DNA from: Bradyrhizobium murdochi
Lineage (GTDB): Bacteria > Pseudomonadota > Alphaproteobacteria > Rhizobiales > Xanthobacteraceae
Length of the DNA stretch: 64,000 bases
NCBI RefSeq assembly: GCF_000472965.1
Contig: NZ_AXAU01000001.1
Coordinates: 186,001-250,000, forward strand
Reading direction: 5' to 3'
In this document: positions 17,740 to 27,097 of the stretch, one piece after another
Position numbering within the stretch: position 1 is the stretch's first letter
How the letters are laid out: each line of letters opens with the position of its first letter
Notes under the pieces: model-generated
What the model was told of the DNA's origin: nothing
What the model saw: only the letters and a program-made list of their open reading frames with translations
Database searches by the model: none
Program-made: the position numbers and the translations under genes

Positions 17740-18720
17740 ATGGACATGCCGATCTCCACGCCGTTGACCGCCCGTCTGGGCATCCAGCATCCGATCCTGT
17801 CGGCGCCGATGGATGTGATTGCGGGCGCGCGTCTGACATCCGCGGTCAGTGCTGCCGGAGGGTTCGGCATTCTCGGCGGCGGCTATGGCGACCGGGCGTG
17901 GCTCGAGCGGGAGACGGCCAAGCTTGCCGATCTATCCGATCCCTTCGGCATCGGCTTCATCACCTGGAGTCTCGCCAAGCAGTCGGCGCTACTGGATGTC
18001 GCGCTTGAAGCCGGTCCACGCGCCATCATGCTCTCGTTCGGCGATCCCACACCTTTCGCACCGCGCGTCAAATCATCGGGCGCGTTGTTGATCTGCCAGG
18101 TTCAGGACGAGGACATGGCGCGACAGGCGCTGGATGTAGGCGCCGACATTCTGATCGCGCAGGGAACGGAAGCCGGCGGCCACGGCGCCTCGCGCAGCAC
18201 GATCGACATCGTGCCGGCGATTGTTGATCTGGCGGCCGGCCGGGTGCCAGTTGCAGCAGCAGGCGGGATAGGCGACGGCCGCGGGCTTGCGGCGATGATG
18301 ATGCTGGGCGCTTCCGGCGTGCTGCTCGGCACCCGCTTTTATGCCAGCCAGGAATGCGACGGCGCGGATGAAGCCAAGCGGCGCATCTGTGCCGCAACCA
18401 GCGGCAACAGCGTCCGCGGCGTCATTTTCGATCTGTCGCGCAACAATGTCTGGCCGGCGCCGTTTACCGGCCGCTGCCTGATCAACGATCATGCGCGGCG
18501 CTGGATGGGACGCGAGGTTGAACTGATGCAGAACCTCAAGGCGGTTGCCGCCGAATATGCGGCGGCGAGAGCGGCAGGCAATTTCGATATCGCCGCCGTC
18601 ATCGCGGGCGAAGCCGTCGGGTTGATTCATGATATCCCCCCGGCCGGCGAGATCGTTGACAGGATCGTTACCGAGGCAGAGCAGATACTGGGCGGGCGGC
18701 GGAATTCCGTCGCCGCCTGA
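17740..18720 (+). CDS. nitronate monooxygenase-like FMN enzyme (paralogue 1)
   Basis: A 326-residue TIM-barrel flavoprotein of the nitronate monooxygenase (2-nitropropane dioxygenase) family, which oxidises nitronates with FMN and O2. Visible motifs are HPILSAPMDVIAGARL at the N-terminus, AQGTEAGGHGASRST (the FMN/phosphate loop with its histidine), and VAAAGGIGDGRGLAAMMMLG followed by GTRFYAS. ATG codons at 17740 and 17746 are both possible; AGGG at 17735-17738 suits the second slightly better. It precedes a second paralogue by 37 bp, and both are divergent from a LysR regulator. Confidence 0.88.
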   Translation: MDMPISTPLTARLGIQHPILSAPMDVIAGARLTSAVSAAGGFGILGGGYGDRAWLERETAKLADLSDPFGIGFITWSLAKQSALLDVALEAGPRAIMLSFGDPTPFAPRVKSSGALLICQVQDEDMARQALDVGADILIAQGTEAGGHGASRSTIDIVPAIVDLAAGRVPVAAAGGIGDGRGLAAMMMLGASGVLLGTRFYASQECDGADEAKRRICAATSGNSVRGVIFDLSRNNVWPAPFTGRCLINDHARRWMGREVELMQNLKAVAAEYAAARAAGNFDIAAVIAGEAVGLIHDIPPAGEIVDRIVTEAEQILGGRRNSVAA

Positions 18721-18757
18721 CCGCACCGACCTTCAATACATTCAAGCGAGCACAACC

Positions 18758-19834
18758 ATGTGGCCAGATCGCCGGATTATCGACCTCTTCAAGACCGAAT
18801 TTCCGATCGTGCAGGCGCCGATGGCGGGCGCCTTGGACGCCGAGTTGGTGATCGCGGCGGCGCAGGGCGGGGCGCTCGGCTCGCTGCCCTGCGCGATGAT
18901 CACGCCGGACAAGGCGCGCGAGCAGGTCAACATCATCCGCCAGCGCGTCACCGCGCCGGTCAACATGAACTTCTTCTGTCACAAACCAGTCGATGCCGAT
19001 CCCGCGCGCGAGGCCGGATGGAAGGCGCGGCTTGGCTCCTATTACAAGGAATTGGGTATCGATCCTGCCACGCCCATCAGCGCCGCCAACCGCGCGCCGT
19101 TCGACGAGGCGATGTGTGCAGTGGTGGAAGAACTGAAGCCGGAAATCGTCAGCTTCCACTTCGGCCTGCCGGACCCGGCGCTGGTCAAGCGCGTCAAGGC
19201 GGCGGGCTGCCTCGTGATGTCCTCGGCAACCATCGTGAAGGAAGCGATCTGGCTGGAGGAGAACGGCGCCGACGTCATCATCGCGCAAGGCGCCGAAGCC
19301 GGCGGCCATCGCGGCATGTTCCTGACCGACAATATCGCCCAGCAGCCCGGCACGTTTGCGCTGGTGCCGCAGGTGGTCGACGCAGTGAAAGTGCCTGTGA
19401 TCGCAGCCGGCGGCATCGCCGACGGGCGCGGCATTGCGGCGGCGTTCGCGCTCGGCGCATCCGGCGTGCAGATCGGCAGCGCCTATCTGCGCTGCCCGGA
19501 ATCCAAGGTGATCGGACCGGTTCGCACGGCGCTGGCCCAGTCGCATGATGATTCCACCGTCATCACCAATGTCATGACCGGCCGTCCTGCGCGTGGCGTT
19601 GCCAACCGTGTCATGCGCGAGGTCGGACCGATCTCGCCGGACGCGCCCGCATTCCCGCATGCCGCAACCGCGCTTGGGCCGCTCAGGGCGGCGGCCGAAA
19701 AGCTCGGCAAGGTCGATTTCACCAATCTGTGGGCCGGGCAGGCGGTGCGGATGGGCCGTGAGATGCCGGCGGCGGAATTGACCCGTTCGCTCGCAGGCGC
19801 GGCGCTGGCGCGGTTCAGCGCGCTAAGCGGATAA
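18758..19834 (+). CDS. nitronate monooxygenase-like FMN enzyme (paralogue 2)
   Basis: A 358-residue member of the nitronate monooxygenase family, adjacent to but distinct from paralogue 1. It has FPIVQAPMAGALDAELV, PVNMNFFCHKP, IAQGAEAGGHRGMFLTD (FMN loop and catalytic-type histidine), and PVIAAGGIADGRGIAAAF. An insertion around residues 75-125 makes it longer. The ATG at 18758 gives the natural N-terminus MWPDRRIIDLFKTEFPIVQAP; in-frame codons upstream overlap the previous gene. The two probably share one transcript under the divergent LysR regulator and may act on different nitronates or cofactor partners. Confidence 0.88.
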   Translation: MWPDRRIIDLFKTEFPIVQAPMAGALDAELVIAAAQGGALGSLPCAMITPDKAREQVNIIRQRVTAPVNMNFFCHKPVDADPAREAGWKARLGSYYKELGIDPATPISAANRAPFDEAMCAVVEELKPEIVSFHFGLPDPALVKRVKAAGCLVMSSATIVKEAIWLEENGADVIIAQGAEAGGHRGMFLTDNIAQQPGTFALVPQVVDAVKVPVIAAGGIADGRGIAAAFALGASGVQIGSAYLRCPESKVIGPVRTALAQSHDDSTVITNVMTGRPARGVANRVMREVGPISPDAPAFPHAATALGPLRAAAEKLGKVDFTNLWAGQAVRMGREMPAAELTRSLAGAALARFSALSG

Positions 19835-19848
19835 GTCCTATTCGCCGC

Positions 19849-20013
19849 TCAGTGCGCCGGTTCGTCGCGCCTGACGTCCAGATGCTCCGCGGCCAGCGAG
19901 CGGTAGTGCGCGGCCATCTCCTTGTAGTGCTGCTTGGAGATGGGGTCGGTCGCATTTTCGGCGCGGCGTTCGAACATTTCCGCCTTTTCCCGCAGGATTT
20001 TAGCCTGGGACAT
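19849..20013 (-). CDS. 54-residue charged helical small protein
   Basis: A small gene with a perfect-looking ribosome-binding site (GGGAGGAG ending 5 nt before the ATG at 20013). The 54-residue product starts MSQAKILREKAEMFERRAEN and continues with a run rich in Lys, Glu, His and Ala, likely a single amphipathic helix, ending in VRRDEPAH. It has no cysteines and no membrane segment. Similar short proteins built on an LREKAxxxERxAE pattern are widespread in Bradyrhizobium, with no known role. It converges with the second monooxygenase gene, 14 bp away. Confidence 0.65.
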   Translation of the reverse strand: MSQAKILREKAEMFERRAENATDPISKQHYKEMAAHYRSLAAEHLDVRRDEPAH

Positions 20014-20032
20014 GGCTCTCCTCCCGTTTGGG

Positions 20033-20143
20033 TCAGGTTAAGCAGGCGAGGTAGACGATCGCGACGCCGAGAACGGTCCCGATGGACCAGAGGGCCGGAT
20101 CCCAGCTTTCCGATCCGGCGCGGTCATTTTCGATGGTCGACAT
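20033..20143 (-). CDS. 36-residue single-helix membrane peptide
   Basis: A very short gene whose product begins MSTIENDRAGSESWDPALWS and has one hydrophobic segment, IGTVLGVAIVYLACL, at the C-terminus. A GGGAGG sequence sits about 7 nt before the ATG at 20143. The topology predicts an N-terminal polar tail and a single inner-membrane helix. It lies 19 bp upstream of the 54-residue gene on the same strand, so both are probably on one transcript. No family is recognised. Confidence 0.55.
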   Translation of the reverse strand: MSTIENDRAGSESWDPALWSIGTVLGVAIVYLACLT

Positions 20144-20390
20144 CACACGGCCTCCCGATGTTCCGGCCGCGACTTTCATCCCCCGACTGTTTCAGGACGA
20201 CTACGTCAATCGATAAAAATGGTTGCGTCGGGGCGCTTTTGCGCAAGAAATCTGCGCTTCGCACACAAAATCTTGTCCATCAGGGCGAGGGCGACCGAAT
20301 GCGCCTGCGGCCGCCTGTTCCCGCGGTTGCGGCGCAAAAGCAGCCTCTGCTATACGGCGAGTGCGAATTCCCCGTTTGAGGCCTATATTT

Positions 20391-20678
20391 ATGTCCGTTG
20401 ATGCCGCCACCGTCCGCCGCATCGCGCATCTGGCGCGGATTGCGGTCACCGAGGCCGAGGTTCCCCATCTCCAGGGCGAGCTGAACACCATGCTGGCTTT
20501 CGTGGAGCAGCTTTCGGAAGTGAACATCGACGGCGTCGAGCCGATGACCTCGGTGACCCCAATGGAAATGAAGAAGCGGCAGGATGTGGTCATTGACGGC
20601 GAGATTCCCGACGACATCGTCAGGAATGCACCGGAGACGCAAAACCATTTCTTCCTGGTGCCAAAGGTGGTGGAATAA
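20391..20678 (+). CDS. gatC: Asp/Glu-tRNA amidotransferase subunit GatC
   Basis: GatC is the small stabilising subunit of the GatCAB amidotransferase that converts Glu-tRNA(Gln) and Asp-tRNA(Asn) to the amidated forms. The 95-residue protein has the family pattern [38 protein letters not shown] and a C-terminal [16 protein letters not shown]. The ATG at 20391 matches the normal length; the open frame upstream is not conserved-looking. It heads a four-to-five gene cluster with two extra small genes between the gat subunits. Confidence 0.96.
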   Translation: MSVDAATVRRIAHLARIAVTEAEVPHLQGELNTMLAFVEQLSEVNIDGVEPMTSVTPMEMKKRQDVVIDGEIPDDIVRNAPETQNHFFLVPKVVE

Positions 20679-20708
20679 CATCTACTCTGTTTTGAGATCG
20701 GAAGTCCG

Positions 20709-20924
20709 ATGTGTCTGCTCTGCGACGATGAAAAGGCCTATCAGGCCTACATGAACTATCTCGACGCGATGGAGCGGCAGGGCAAGGCCGCCGATCCCGA
20801 CAAGGCGATGGATGCCGTGCTCGATCAGCTCGAGGCAGCCGACAAGGCGCGCGCCGACCAATCGAATAGCCCTGCCAACGACAAGACACTTTCTCCGTTC
20901 TTCTGTAGCCCGATCAATAAATGA
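20709..20924 (+). CDS. small Cys-containing protein between gatC and gatA
   Basis: A 71-residue protein, [20 protein letters not shown] at its N-terminus, with a CxxC pair at residues 2-5 and a third cysteine near the C-terminus (FFCSPINK). The middle is helical and acidic/alanine-rich ([17 protein letters not shown]). Its TGA overlaps the ATG of gatA by four bases (ATGA), so it is translationally coupled to gatA, which supports a real gene. No family is recognised. It could help GatCAB assembly or simply share the transcript. Confidence 0.75.
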   Translation: MCLLCDDEKAYQAYMNYLDAMERQGKAADPDKAMDAVLDQLEAADKARADQSNSPANDKTLSPFFCSPINK

Positions 20925-22396
20925 CCGACCTGACATCTCTGACGATCGCGGAGGCCCGCGAGGGCCTCGCGAGCAAGTCTTTCACCTCGCTTGAACTGAC
21001 GAACGCGCATCTCGCCGCGATTGAAGCGGCGCGTTCGCTCAATGCCTTCGTGCTGGAAACGCCCGACCAGGCGCGTGCGATGGCGCGTACGGTCGATGCG
21101 AAGATTGCCAAGGGCGAGGGCGGGCCGCTTGCCGGCATTCCGCTCGGCATCAAGGATCTGTTCGCAACGAAAGATGTGCGCACCACCGCGTGCTCGAAGA
21201 TCCTCGGCAACTTCGTGCCGCCATATGAATCGACCGTGACCTCGCAGCTCTGGCGCGACGGCGCCGTGATGCTCGGCAAGCTCAACAACGACGAATTCGC
21301 GATGGGCTCGTCGAACGAGACCTCGTGCTTCGGCCCGGTGGTCAATCCGTGGCGGCGCGAGGGCTCCAACACCACGCTGGTGCCGGGTGGCTCGTCCGGT
21401 GGATCGGCATCCGCGGTGGCAGCGCTGCTCTGCATGGGCGCGACGGCGACCGACACCGGCGGTTCGATCCGCCAGCCAGCCGCCTTCACCGCAACCGTCG
21501 GCGTCAAGCCGACCTACGGCCGCTGCTCGCGTTGGGGCATCGTGGCGTTCGCGTCCTCGCTTGACCAGGCCGGTCCGATCGCGCGCACGGTGCGCGATTC
21601 CGCGATCCTGATGCGCTCGATGGCGGGCCACGACCCAAAGGACACGACCTCGGTCGACATCGGCGTGCCCGATTACGAAGCCGCCATCGGCAAGTCCGTG
21701 AAGGGCATGAAGATCGGTATCCCCAGGGAGTATCGCCTCGACGGCATGCCGGCGGAGATCGAAAAGCTCTGGGCCGAAGGCGCGGCATGGCTGAAAGCGG
21801 CCGGCGCCGAACTGGTCGAGGTGTCGCTACCGCACACCAAATACGCGCTGCCGGCCTATTACATTGTGGCGCCGGCGGAAGCCTCGTCCAACCTCGCGCG
21901 CTACGACGGCGTACGCTACGGCCTGCGCGTGCCGGGCCGCAGCATAGGCGAGTTGTACGAGAACACCCGCGCGGAAGGGTTTGGCGATGAAGTGCGCCGC
22001 CGCGTCATGATCGGCACTTATGTGCTCTCGGCCGGCTATTACGATGCCTATTATCTGCGCGCGCAAAAAGTCCGCACCCTGATCAAGAGGGATTTTGAAG
22101 ATTGCTTCGCCAAGGGCATCAGCGCAATCCTGACGCCCGCGACGCCCTCGGCCGCCTTCGGCGTCGGCGAAAAAGGCGGCGCCGATCCAGTCGAAATGTA
22201 TCTCAACGACATCTTCACGGTGACGGTGAACATGGCGGGGCTGCCGGGCATCGCCGTGCCGGCCGGCAAGGATGCGCAGGGACTGCCGCTTGGACTGCAG
22301 TTGATCGGCCGTCCGTTCGATGAGGAGACGCTGTTCTCGCTCGGCGAAGTCGTGGAGCAGGCGGCCGGCCGTTTCACGCCGCCGCGCTGGTGGTGA
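20921..22396 (+). CDS. gatA: Asp/Glu-tRNA amidotransferase subunit GatA
   Basis: GatA is the glutaminase subunit that frees ammonia for transamidation of misacylated tRNA. The 491-residue amidase-signature protein shows the triad Lys78 ([10 protein letters not shown]), cis-Ser158 ([11 protein letters not shown]) and nucleophile Ser182 ([12 protein letters not shown]), and the conserved [10 protein letters not shown] and [15 protein letters not shown] blocks near the end. It overlaps the preceding small gene by four bases and is followed one base later by another small gene that is coupled to gatB. Confidence 0.97.
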   Translation: MTDLTSLTIAEAREGLASKSFTSLELTNAHLAAIEAARSLNAFVLETPDQARAMARTVDAKIAKGEGGPLAGIPLGIKDLFATKDVRTTACSKILGNFVPPYESTVTSQLWRDGAVMLGKLNNDEFAMGSSNETSCFGPVVNPWRREGSNTTLVPGGSSGGSASAVAALLCMGATATDTGGSIRQPAAFTATVGVKPTYGRCSRWGIVAFASSLDQAGPIARTVRDSAILMRSMAGHDPKDTTSVDIGVPDYEAAIGKSVKGMKIGIPREYRLDGMPAEIEKLWAEGAAWLKAAGAELVEVSLPHTKYALPAYYIVAPAEASSNLARYDGVRYGLRVPGRSIGELYENTRAEGFGDEVRRRVMIGTYVLSAGYYDAYYLRAQKVRTLIKRDFEDCFAKGISAILTPATPSAAFGVGEKGGADPVEMYLNDIFTVTVNMAGLPGIAVPAGKDAQGLPLGLQLIGRPFDEETLFSLGEVVEQAAGRFTPPRWW

Positions 22397-22397
22397 C

Positions 22398-22691
22398 ATG
22401 CCGAATTTCCGCGCCAGCCTGACGGATGCAGCCCCAGCGCCAGGCCTCGAGCCACCGCTGGCCGCGTTGTGGTGGGCGGCCAAGGGCGATTGGGATCGAG
22501 CGCACAAGATCGTTCAGGACGAGAGCGATGCGAACGCCGCCTGGGTGCATGCCTATTTGCACCGGGTCGAAGGCGATCTCGGCAACGCCGGCTACTGGTA
22601 TCGCCAGGCCGGCCAGCCGGTGGCAAAGGATACTCTGGAAGCCGAATGGGAGCGGATCGTGTCCGCGCTGCTCGGAGGTGGAAAAGCATGA
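22398..22691 (+). CDS. 97-residue conserved-looking protein between gatA and gatB
   Basis: The product starts [20 protein letters not shown] and contains [20 protein letters not shown], then [27 protein letters not shown], a Trp/Tyr-rich helical-repeat-like fold that loosely resembles a single TPR/Sel1 hairpin. The ATG comes right after the gatA stop, and its TGA overlaps the gatB ATG (ATGA at 22688-22691). This tight coupling argues that it is translated. I do not know a function. Because it is wedged between two subunits of one complex, a role in GatCAB assembly or regulation is a reasonable guess. Confidence 0.78.
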   Translation: MPNFRASLTDAAPAPGLEPPLAALWWAAKGDWDRAHKIVQDESDANAAWVHAYLHRVEGDLGNAGYWYRQAGQPVAKDTLEAEWERIVSALLGGGKA

Positions 22692-24172
22692 CCGTGTCAG
22701 TCAAACCGGGAAAATTGATCAAGGGCCAGACCGGCGACTGGGAAGTCGTGATCGGGATGGAGGTGCACGCCCAGGTCACCTCGAAGTCAAAGCTGTTCTC
22801 CGGCGCTTCGACCGAATTCGGCGGCGAGCCGAACAGCCATGTGTCGCTGGTCGATGCCGCGATGCCGGGCATGCTGCCGGTCATCAACGAGGAATGCGTC
22901 AAGCAGGCTGTCCGAACCGGGCTCGGCCTTAACGCCAAGATCAACCTGCGCTCGGTGTTCGACCGAAAAAACTATTTCTATCCGGACTCGCCGCAGGGCT
23001 ACCAGATCAGCCAGTACAAGTCGCCCGTGGTGGGCGAGGGCGAGATCGTGGTCGAACTCGACGGCGGCAGAACCGCCACCATCGGCATCGAGCGGCTGCA
23101 CCTGGAGCAGGATGCCGCAAAGTTGCTGCACGACCAGTCGCCGACCATGTCCTGTGTCGACCTCAACCGCTGCGGCGTGGCGCTGATGGAGATCGTGTCG
23201 AAACCCGACATCCGCGACGCCGAGCAGGCCAAGGCCTATGTGACCAAGCTGCGCTCGATCCTGCGCTATCTCGGCACCTGCGACGGCGACATGGAGAAGG
23301 GCTCGTTGCGCGCCGATGTGAACGTTTCCGTACGTAAGCCCGGCGGGCCGCTCGGCACCCGCTGCGAAATCAAGAACATGAACTCGATCAACTTCATCGG
23401 CCAGGCGATCGAGTACGAGGCCCGGCGTCAGATCGAGATCATCGAGGATGGCGGCACGATCGACCAGGAGACGCGCCTGTTCGATCCCAACAAGGGCGAG
23501 ACGCGATCGATGCGCTCCAAGGAAGAGGCGCACGACTATCGCTATTTCCCCGATCCCGACCTGCTGCCGCTCGAGTTCACGCAAAGCTATGTCGATGAGC
23601 TCAAGGCGAAGCTGCCGGAATTGCCGGACCAGAAGAAGGCGCGCTTCATCGAGAGCCTCGGCCTGTCGCCCTACGATGCCGGCGTGCTGGTGGCCGAGCG
23701 CGAGAGCGCAGTCTTCTATGAGACAGTGCTGGATGGACTTGCGGACAAGGCGCGCGACGGCAAGCTCGCCGCCAATTGGGTGATCAACGAGCTGTTCGGA
23801 CGCCTCAACAAGGAAGGCCATGGCATTACGGCGTCGCCGGTGTCGGCGGCGCAGTTGGCCGCGATCGTCAGCCTGATCGGCGAGGGCACGATCTCCGGCA
23901 AGATCGCAAAGGACCTGTTCGAGATCGTCTGGACCGAAGGCGGCGATCCGCGCGAGCTGGTCGAGGCGCGCGGCATGAAGCAGGTCACTGACTTGGGCGC
24001 GATCGAGAAGGTCGTCGACGACATCATCGCCGCCAATCCGGACAAGGTCGCGCAGGCGAAGGCCAAGCCGCAGCTCGCCGGCTGGTTCGTCGGCCAGGTG
24101 ATGAAGCAGTCCGGCGGCAAGGCCAATCCGCAAGCAGTCAACGATCTCCTGAAGACGAAGCTCGGCATCTGA
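22688..24172 (+). CDS. gatB: Asp/Glu-tRNA amidotransferase subunit GatB
   Basis: GatB binds the misacylated tRNA and carries the kinase/transamidase site of GatCAB. The 494-residue protein has [60 protein letters not shown] and [14 protein letters not shown], all diagnostic, plus the C-terminal YqeY-like tail (residues about 345-494) ending [12 protein letters not shown]. The ATG at 22688 overlaps the previous stop. It ends the gat cluster; a CGTCCCG-TAA-CGGGACG hairpin (24175-24191) follows immediately, without a T-run. Confidence 0.97.
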   Translation: MTVSVKPGKLIKGQTGDWEVVIGMEVHAQVTSKSKLFSGASTEFGGEPNSHVSLVDAAMPGMLPVINEECVKQAVRTGLGLNAKINLRSVFDRKNYFYPDSPQGYQISQYKSPVVGEGEIVVELDGGRTATIGIERLHLEQDAAKLLHDQSPTMSCVDLNRCGVALMEIVSKPDIRDAEQAKAYVTKLRSILRYLGTCDGDMEKGSLRADVNVSVRKPGGPLGTRCEIKNMNSINFIGQAIEYEARRQIEIIEDGGTIDQETRLFDPNKGETRSMRSKEEAHDYRYFPDPDLLPLEFTQSYVDELKAKLPELPDQKKARFIESLGLSPYDAGVLVAERESAVFYETVLDGLADKARDGKLAANWVINELFGRLNKEGHGITASPVSAAQLAAIVSLIGEGTISGKIAKDLFEIVWTEGGDPRELVEARGMKQVTDLGAIEKVVDDIIAANPDKVAQAKAKPQLAGWFVGQVMKQSGGKANPQAVNDLLKTKLGI

Positions 24173-24727
24173 GGCGTCCCGTAACGGGACGACTCCGTCG
24201 TTGATTGATGCGCGCGAGCGTGTTTCGATCGTCCATCGCGATCTGAACTTCACCCGCGCGCCCGATAGCGCAGTTGCGAATCGGTGTTCGCGATTCGCAA
24301 AAAAGTTCGGTTTTGGCGAGCGGCGATGAGACGCCAACCCTCTGCCCACGAAAATTTTTTTATTGCCAAAATTTGCGACTCAGAGTCCGCGCACGTGAGG
24401 TTTCGGCGGCATCAGTGAGTCGCGACGACATCGAGTGTGCATCGAACGTGGTTTGCGCGAATTCAAGAAAGTGCTGCGGCACAGGCGCTTCTTGCAATCT
24501 TGACAAACGCCGATGTAGGTCGTTGCGGCACTTTTTGCATCGACGTGCGCATCGATCGTTGTGCCATCGAACGAAGTGCTTCGCGCGTGCTCCGATCGCC
24601 GCGTCAACACTTCCTTAAGTGGGACGCTGTTTTTTTGAATGTGTTGGTGTATTCGGGATGTAGTGCATCTCGATTCCCGAGTGCACGCAGCGACTAACGA
24701 GCCATCTCACTACATTAGGAGGGCAAC
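24173..24727. other. gene-poor intergenic region
   Basis: 555 bp with no convincing coding sequence. It is richer in A and T than its neighbours. It holds a short hairpin just after gatB (24175-24191), a perfect 9-bp dyad TTGCGAATC/GATTCGCAA with a 9-nt loop (24274-24300), and an A/T run near 24351-24361. The end supplies the AGGAGGG ribosome-binding site of the lysine-rich peptide gene. Its length and base composition suggest regulatory DNA or a small RNA, but nothing proves it. Confidence 0.5.
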
Positions 24728-24820
24728 ATGGCTAAGAAGGCTAAGAAGGCGAAGAAAGCGAAGAGCGCAGTGAAGAAGACTGCGAAGAAGACCCGCAAGG
24801 TCGCCAAGAAGAAGAAGTAA
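24728..24820 (+). CDS. 30-residue lysine/alanine-rich peptide (histone H1-like)
   Basis: The reading frame starts MAKKAKKAKKAKSAVKKTAK and ends in a KKKK tail. More than half the residues are lysine or arginine and most of the rest are alanine, the composition of the C-terminal tails of eukaryotic H1 and of bacterial H1-like nucleoid proteins. A strong AGGAGGG sequence ends just upstream of the ATG. The product should bind DNA or RNA electrostatically. Low-complexity peptides of this kind occur in Bradyrhizobium. It has about 550 bp of gene-free DNA before it and 840 bp after it. Confidence 0.75.
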   Translation: MAKKAKKAKKAKSAVKKTAKKTRKVAKKKK

Positions 24821-25664
24821 GTTCGCTTCTTTGAAAATTGCCGGCGGTTCGATGCCGGCGCGTCACCCGAGCCCCAAGACGAAACGCTGAAGGCTCTGGT
24901 CGACGAAAGAGGGTGTCGGCGAGACATCAGGTCAAACGGCTGGATCGTATTTCGGAAGAGCTTGCTCTTTCAAACCGGTCCGGCAGAAGAAACAGGTTTT
25001 CTTCGTTCGGTGCGGGTATCCTTAACTGCCCGCAATTTCATCGGGGCCAAAAGCCCGGCTTGAAATCTGGTCCTGACGTGTTCGCCGACGCCCTCGTTCC
25101 CCTGGGGCGTACTCGCCCCCCGGAACGCCCGCTTTCGCTGCAGCGCTCCGACAAGCCCGCGCATCAGGCGCCCGGCACTGAGTTTGCCAAACTCCCTTCA
25201 TTGTTCGTAGGCCCCGGCGGTTCGGTGCCGATTCAGGCGCGTTTCGGTGGCAGGCACGCCTTGAACTCCTGCATGACCGCAGCGCTGCGCGACGCCGGGT
25301 CACCTGCTGGAACCGTCAACGCCCGATCGGGTGACGGGTGATGATGGCACCGACATTGGCCGCAATGGTTATCGTTCCGCGAAACCGCAGGGTAAACCGA
25401 CTTTCACGATTGGCCACTTCTCCCTGTGCCGCAGATACTTCTGCGATTCCGTGTTCAACGGCGCAAAGTGCGCGTTTACACCCCGTTCATCGCGAACCTT
25501 AAACTGCCCTTCAAATTTGTTCGGCCATGATCATCCCAACAACAGACCGGACAACGGCACGCGCATGATCCGCCAAAGTGTGGGCGGTTCGGCGCCGGGG
25601 ATGTCAACAGTGGACAGGGGCCGCGCTCGGGGGAGGGCGGCAACGATAAGAAGGGGAGCTACAG
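24821..25664. other. gene-poor intergenic region
   Basis: 844 bp without a gene I can support. Short open frames exist on both strands, but none has a good start, a recognisable motif or a plausible composition. The right end holds AGAAGGGGAG, the ribosome-binding site of the Sel1-like gene. The region may hold a long leader, a small RNA or decayed genes. Confidence 0.45.
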
Positions 25665-25931
25665 ATGTTTCAGGGGCAGATCGATCTCGACAACGCAATT
25701 CCGGTGGAAGCGACCGCTATTCCGGACGTGCTGTTCGAGCGCGGCCTTTACTGGGCGAGCGGCCGGTCCGGCGTGGTCAATCTCGTCGCGGCCCACAAAT
25801 GGTTCAATCTCGCCGCGCTGAAGGGACGTGCGGATGCAATCTCGATGCGCCGCGAGGTCGCCGCCATGATGTCGGATGCCGAAATCGCCACCGCACAGCG
25901 CGAGGCGCGTGCGTGGATGACCGCGCATTAA
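25665..25931 (+). CDS. Sel1-like repeat small protein
   Basis: An 88-residue protein with a good ribosome-binding site (AGAAGGGGAG). The central part LVAAHKWFNLAALKGRADAI matches one Sel1 repeat (Ala-x-x-Trp-Phe-x-x-Ala-Ala-x-x-Gly), a TPR-like helical hairpin used for protein contacts. The C-terminus EIATAQREARAWMTAH resembles the helix that follows Sel1 repeats in rhizobial proteins. It has no signal peptide. It converges with the broken DUF1186 gene 13 bp downstream. The partner protein is unknown. Confidence 0.78.
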   Translation: MFQGQIDLDNAIPVEATAIPDVLFERGLYWASGRSGVVNLVAAHKWFNLAALKGRADAISMRREVAAMMSDAEIATAQREARAWMTAH

Positions 25932-25944
25932 AAAGTCGCCGGCG

Positions 25945-26914
25945 TCACGCCGGCGGCTCTCCGTTGGCAAGGCAGCATTTCTTGGCTTTCTTGCCGCTCC
26001 CGCAGGGATACGGATCGTTACGTCCGACGTGGCGCCAGGGATTTCTGACCGGCTCGTTCGGATGCACGAAATCGGCCCAAGGCGATTTCTCATCGCCCCC
26101 TTCGAACACGTCGTCTTCGGACCCGCGCGTCCAATCCAGCGATTCGAGCACATCCTTGATGTAACCCAGGTTGACCTGTGTGAACCGGTCGATGTCGTTG
26201 GGCGCGCTTTCGGCGTCGGCAAGATCCTCATCGAACTGAGAGCGATCGATCCACTCGGGGATACGGTCTTCGCGAAAGGCCTTGTCAACCAGCGGCACCA
26301 GATCGCACACGCCGAGCAGGGCGATCGCCCGCAGCCAGCCGACCCAGGCCTGATCGCCTTCTTCTGCCGGCCGTTCCTCACGGAACCGGACAAGAAATCC
26401 CTTTAGCCGATCGCGCTCGATGCGGTGCTCCCATGCGAGGAAGGTCGCTGCGCCAAACAACGCTTCACGGATGAATCCGTCGATCGAGCTGTCAGCGACC
26501 AAGGTCAACAAGCCGACGGTATCGCCATCGAATACGCCAGCGACGATTTTGGCCAGGCTCTCGGTGACGGTGTCGCCCAGCAGGAGGTCGACATCTTCAT
26601 AGGGTCGGCGCAGCAGACGCAGCAGCGGCTGGCACGCTTCACGATTATGAGCTCCGCCCAGGATATGAAGCCCGCGGAACAGCAGCAGGCTTTCATCGCC
26701 TGACAACGCCTCCCCATCCGCAGCCCTCTCGAGGACGGCGCGCAATCGGCGCGGCTTCTTCGATTCTCGCCGTACAAACTGCGATGGCGTAATCAGGAAG
26801 GTCCGGTTCAGTCGCGATGGCGTGAAGGTGGTCTTCTATCGGACCAAGTTCGGGCGTGTTCTCGCCGTCACCAAGGAGCGCTTCGAATTCTTCTTTCTTC
26901 TTGCTGTCCTCCAT
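25945..26914 (-). pseudogene. DUF1186/SEC-C protein gene split by a frameshift
   Basis: Two overlapping frames on the minus strand together form one DUF1186-like protein. The N-terminal part (ATG at 26914 or 26926) reads MEDSKKKEEFEALLGDGENT through PDYAIAVCTARIEEAAP; the C-terminal part starts with LRAVLERAADGEALSGDESL and ends in the zinc-binding SEC-C motif DPYPCGSGKKAKKCC. The switch of frame falls at about 26746, where one extra base (or two missing ones) separates the CCG and TTG codons. Unless this is a sequencing error or a recoding site, the full protein is not made. The C-terminal part could still start at a TTG (26745). Confidence 0.75.
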
Positions 26915-27033
26915 GGCGAATTGCATGGGACGACGCTATCGCTTCGCGATCGAGAGCCGCTACTTGGACGGAGCTAAGAAGGAAGTGGCCTAGCCAGGGC
27001 GAGCGGCCCGCCGTCGCTGCTTCGCAGCTATGG

Positions 27034-27097
27034 CACCCGCCTTCGCGTGCGCTCCGTCGCGGGGCATGCCACGCCGAAGCGCACGCGAAGGCGGGTG
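27034..27097. repeat. perfect 20-bp inverted repeat next to tRNA-Ser
   Basis: Arms at 27034-27053 and 27078-27097 are exact reverse complements over 20 bp with a 24-bp loop. The inner arm overlaps the last two bases of the tRNA CCA end. It lies immediately 3' of the tRNA gene on the transcribed (minus) strand and may act as terminator or processing signal, although no T-run follows. It resembles the short palindromes scattered in Bradyrhizobium genomes. Confidence 0.8.

Noticed and set aside
22787..24349. Long open frame antisense to gatB
   Set aside because: Same mirror effect; gatB is unmistakable and the antisense product has no recognisable domain.
24274..24618. Possible small gene between gatB and the lysine-rich peptide
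   Set aside because: No ribosome-binding site and a cysteine/arginine-rich composition unlike its neighbours; more likely noncoding.
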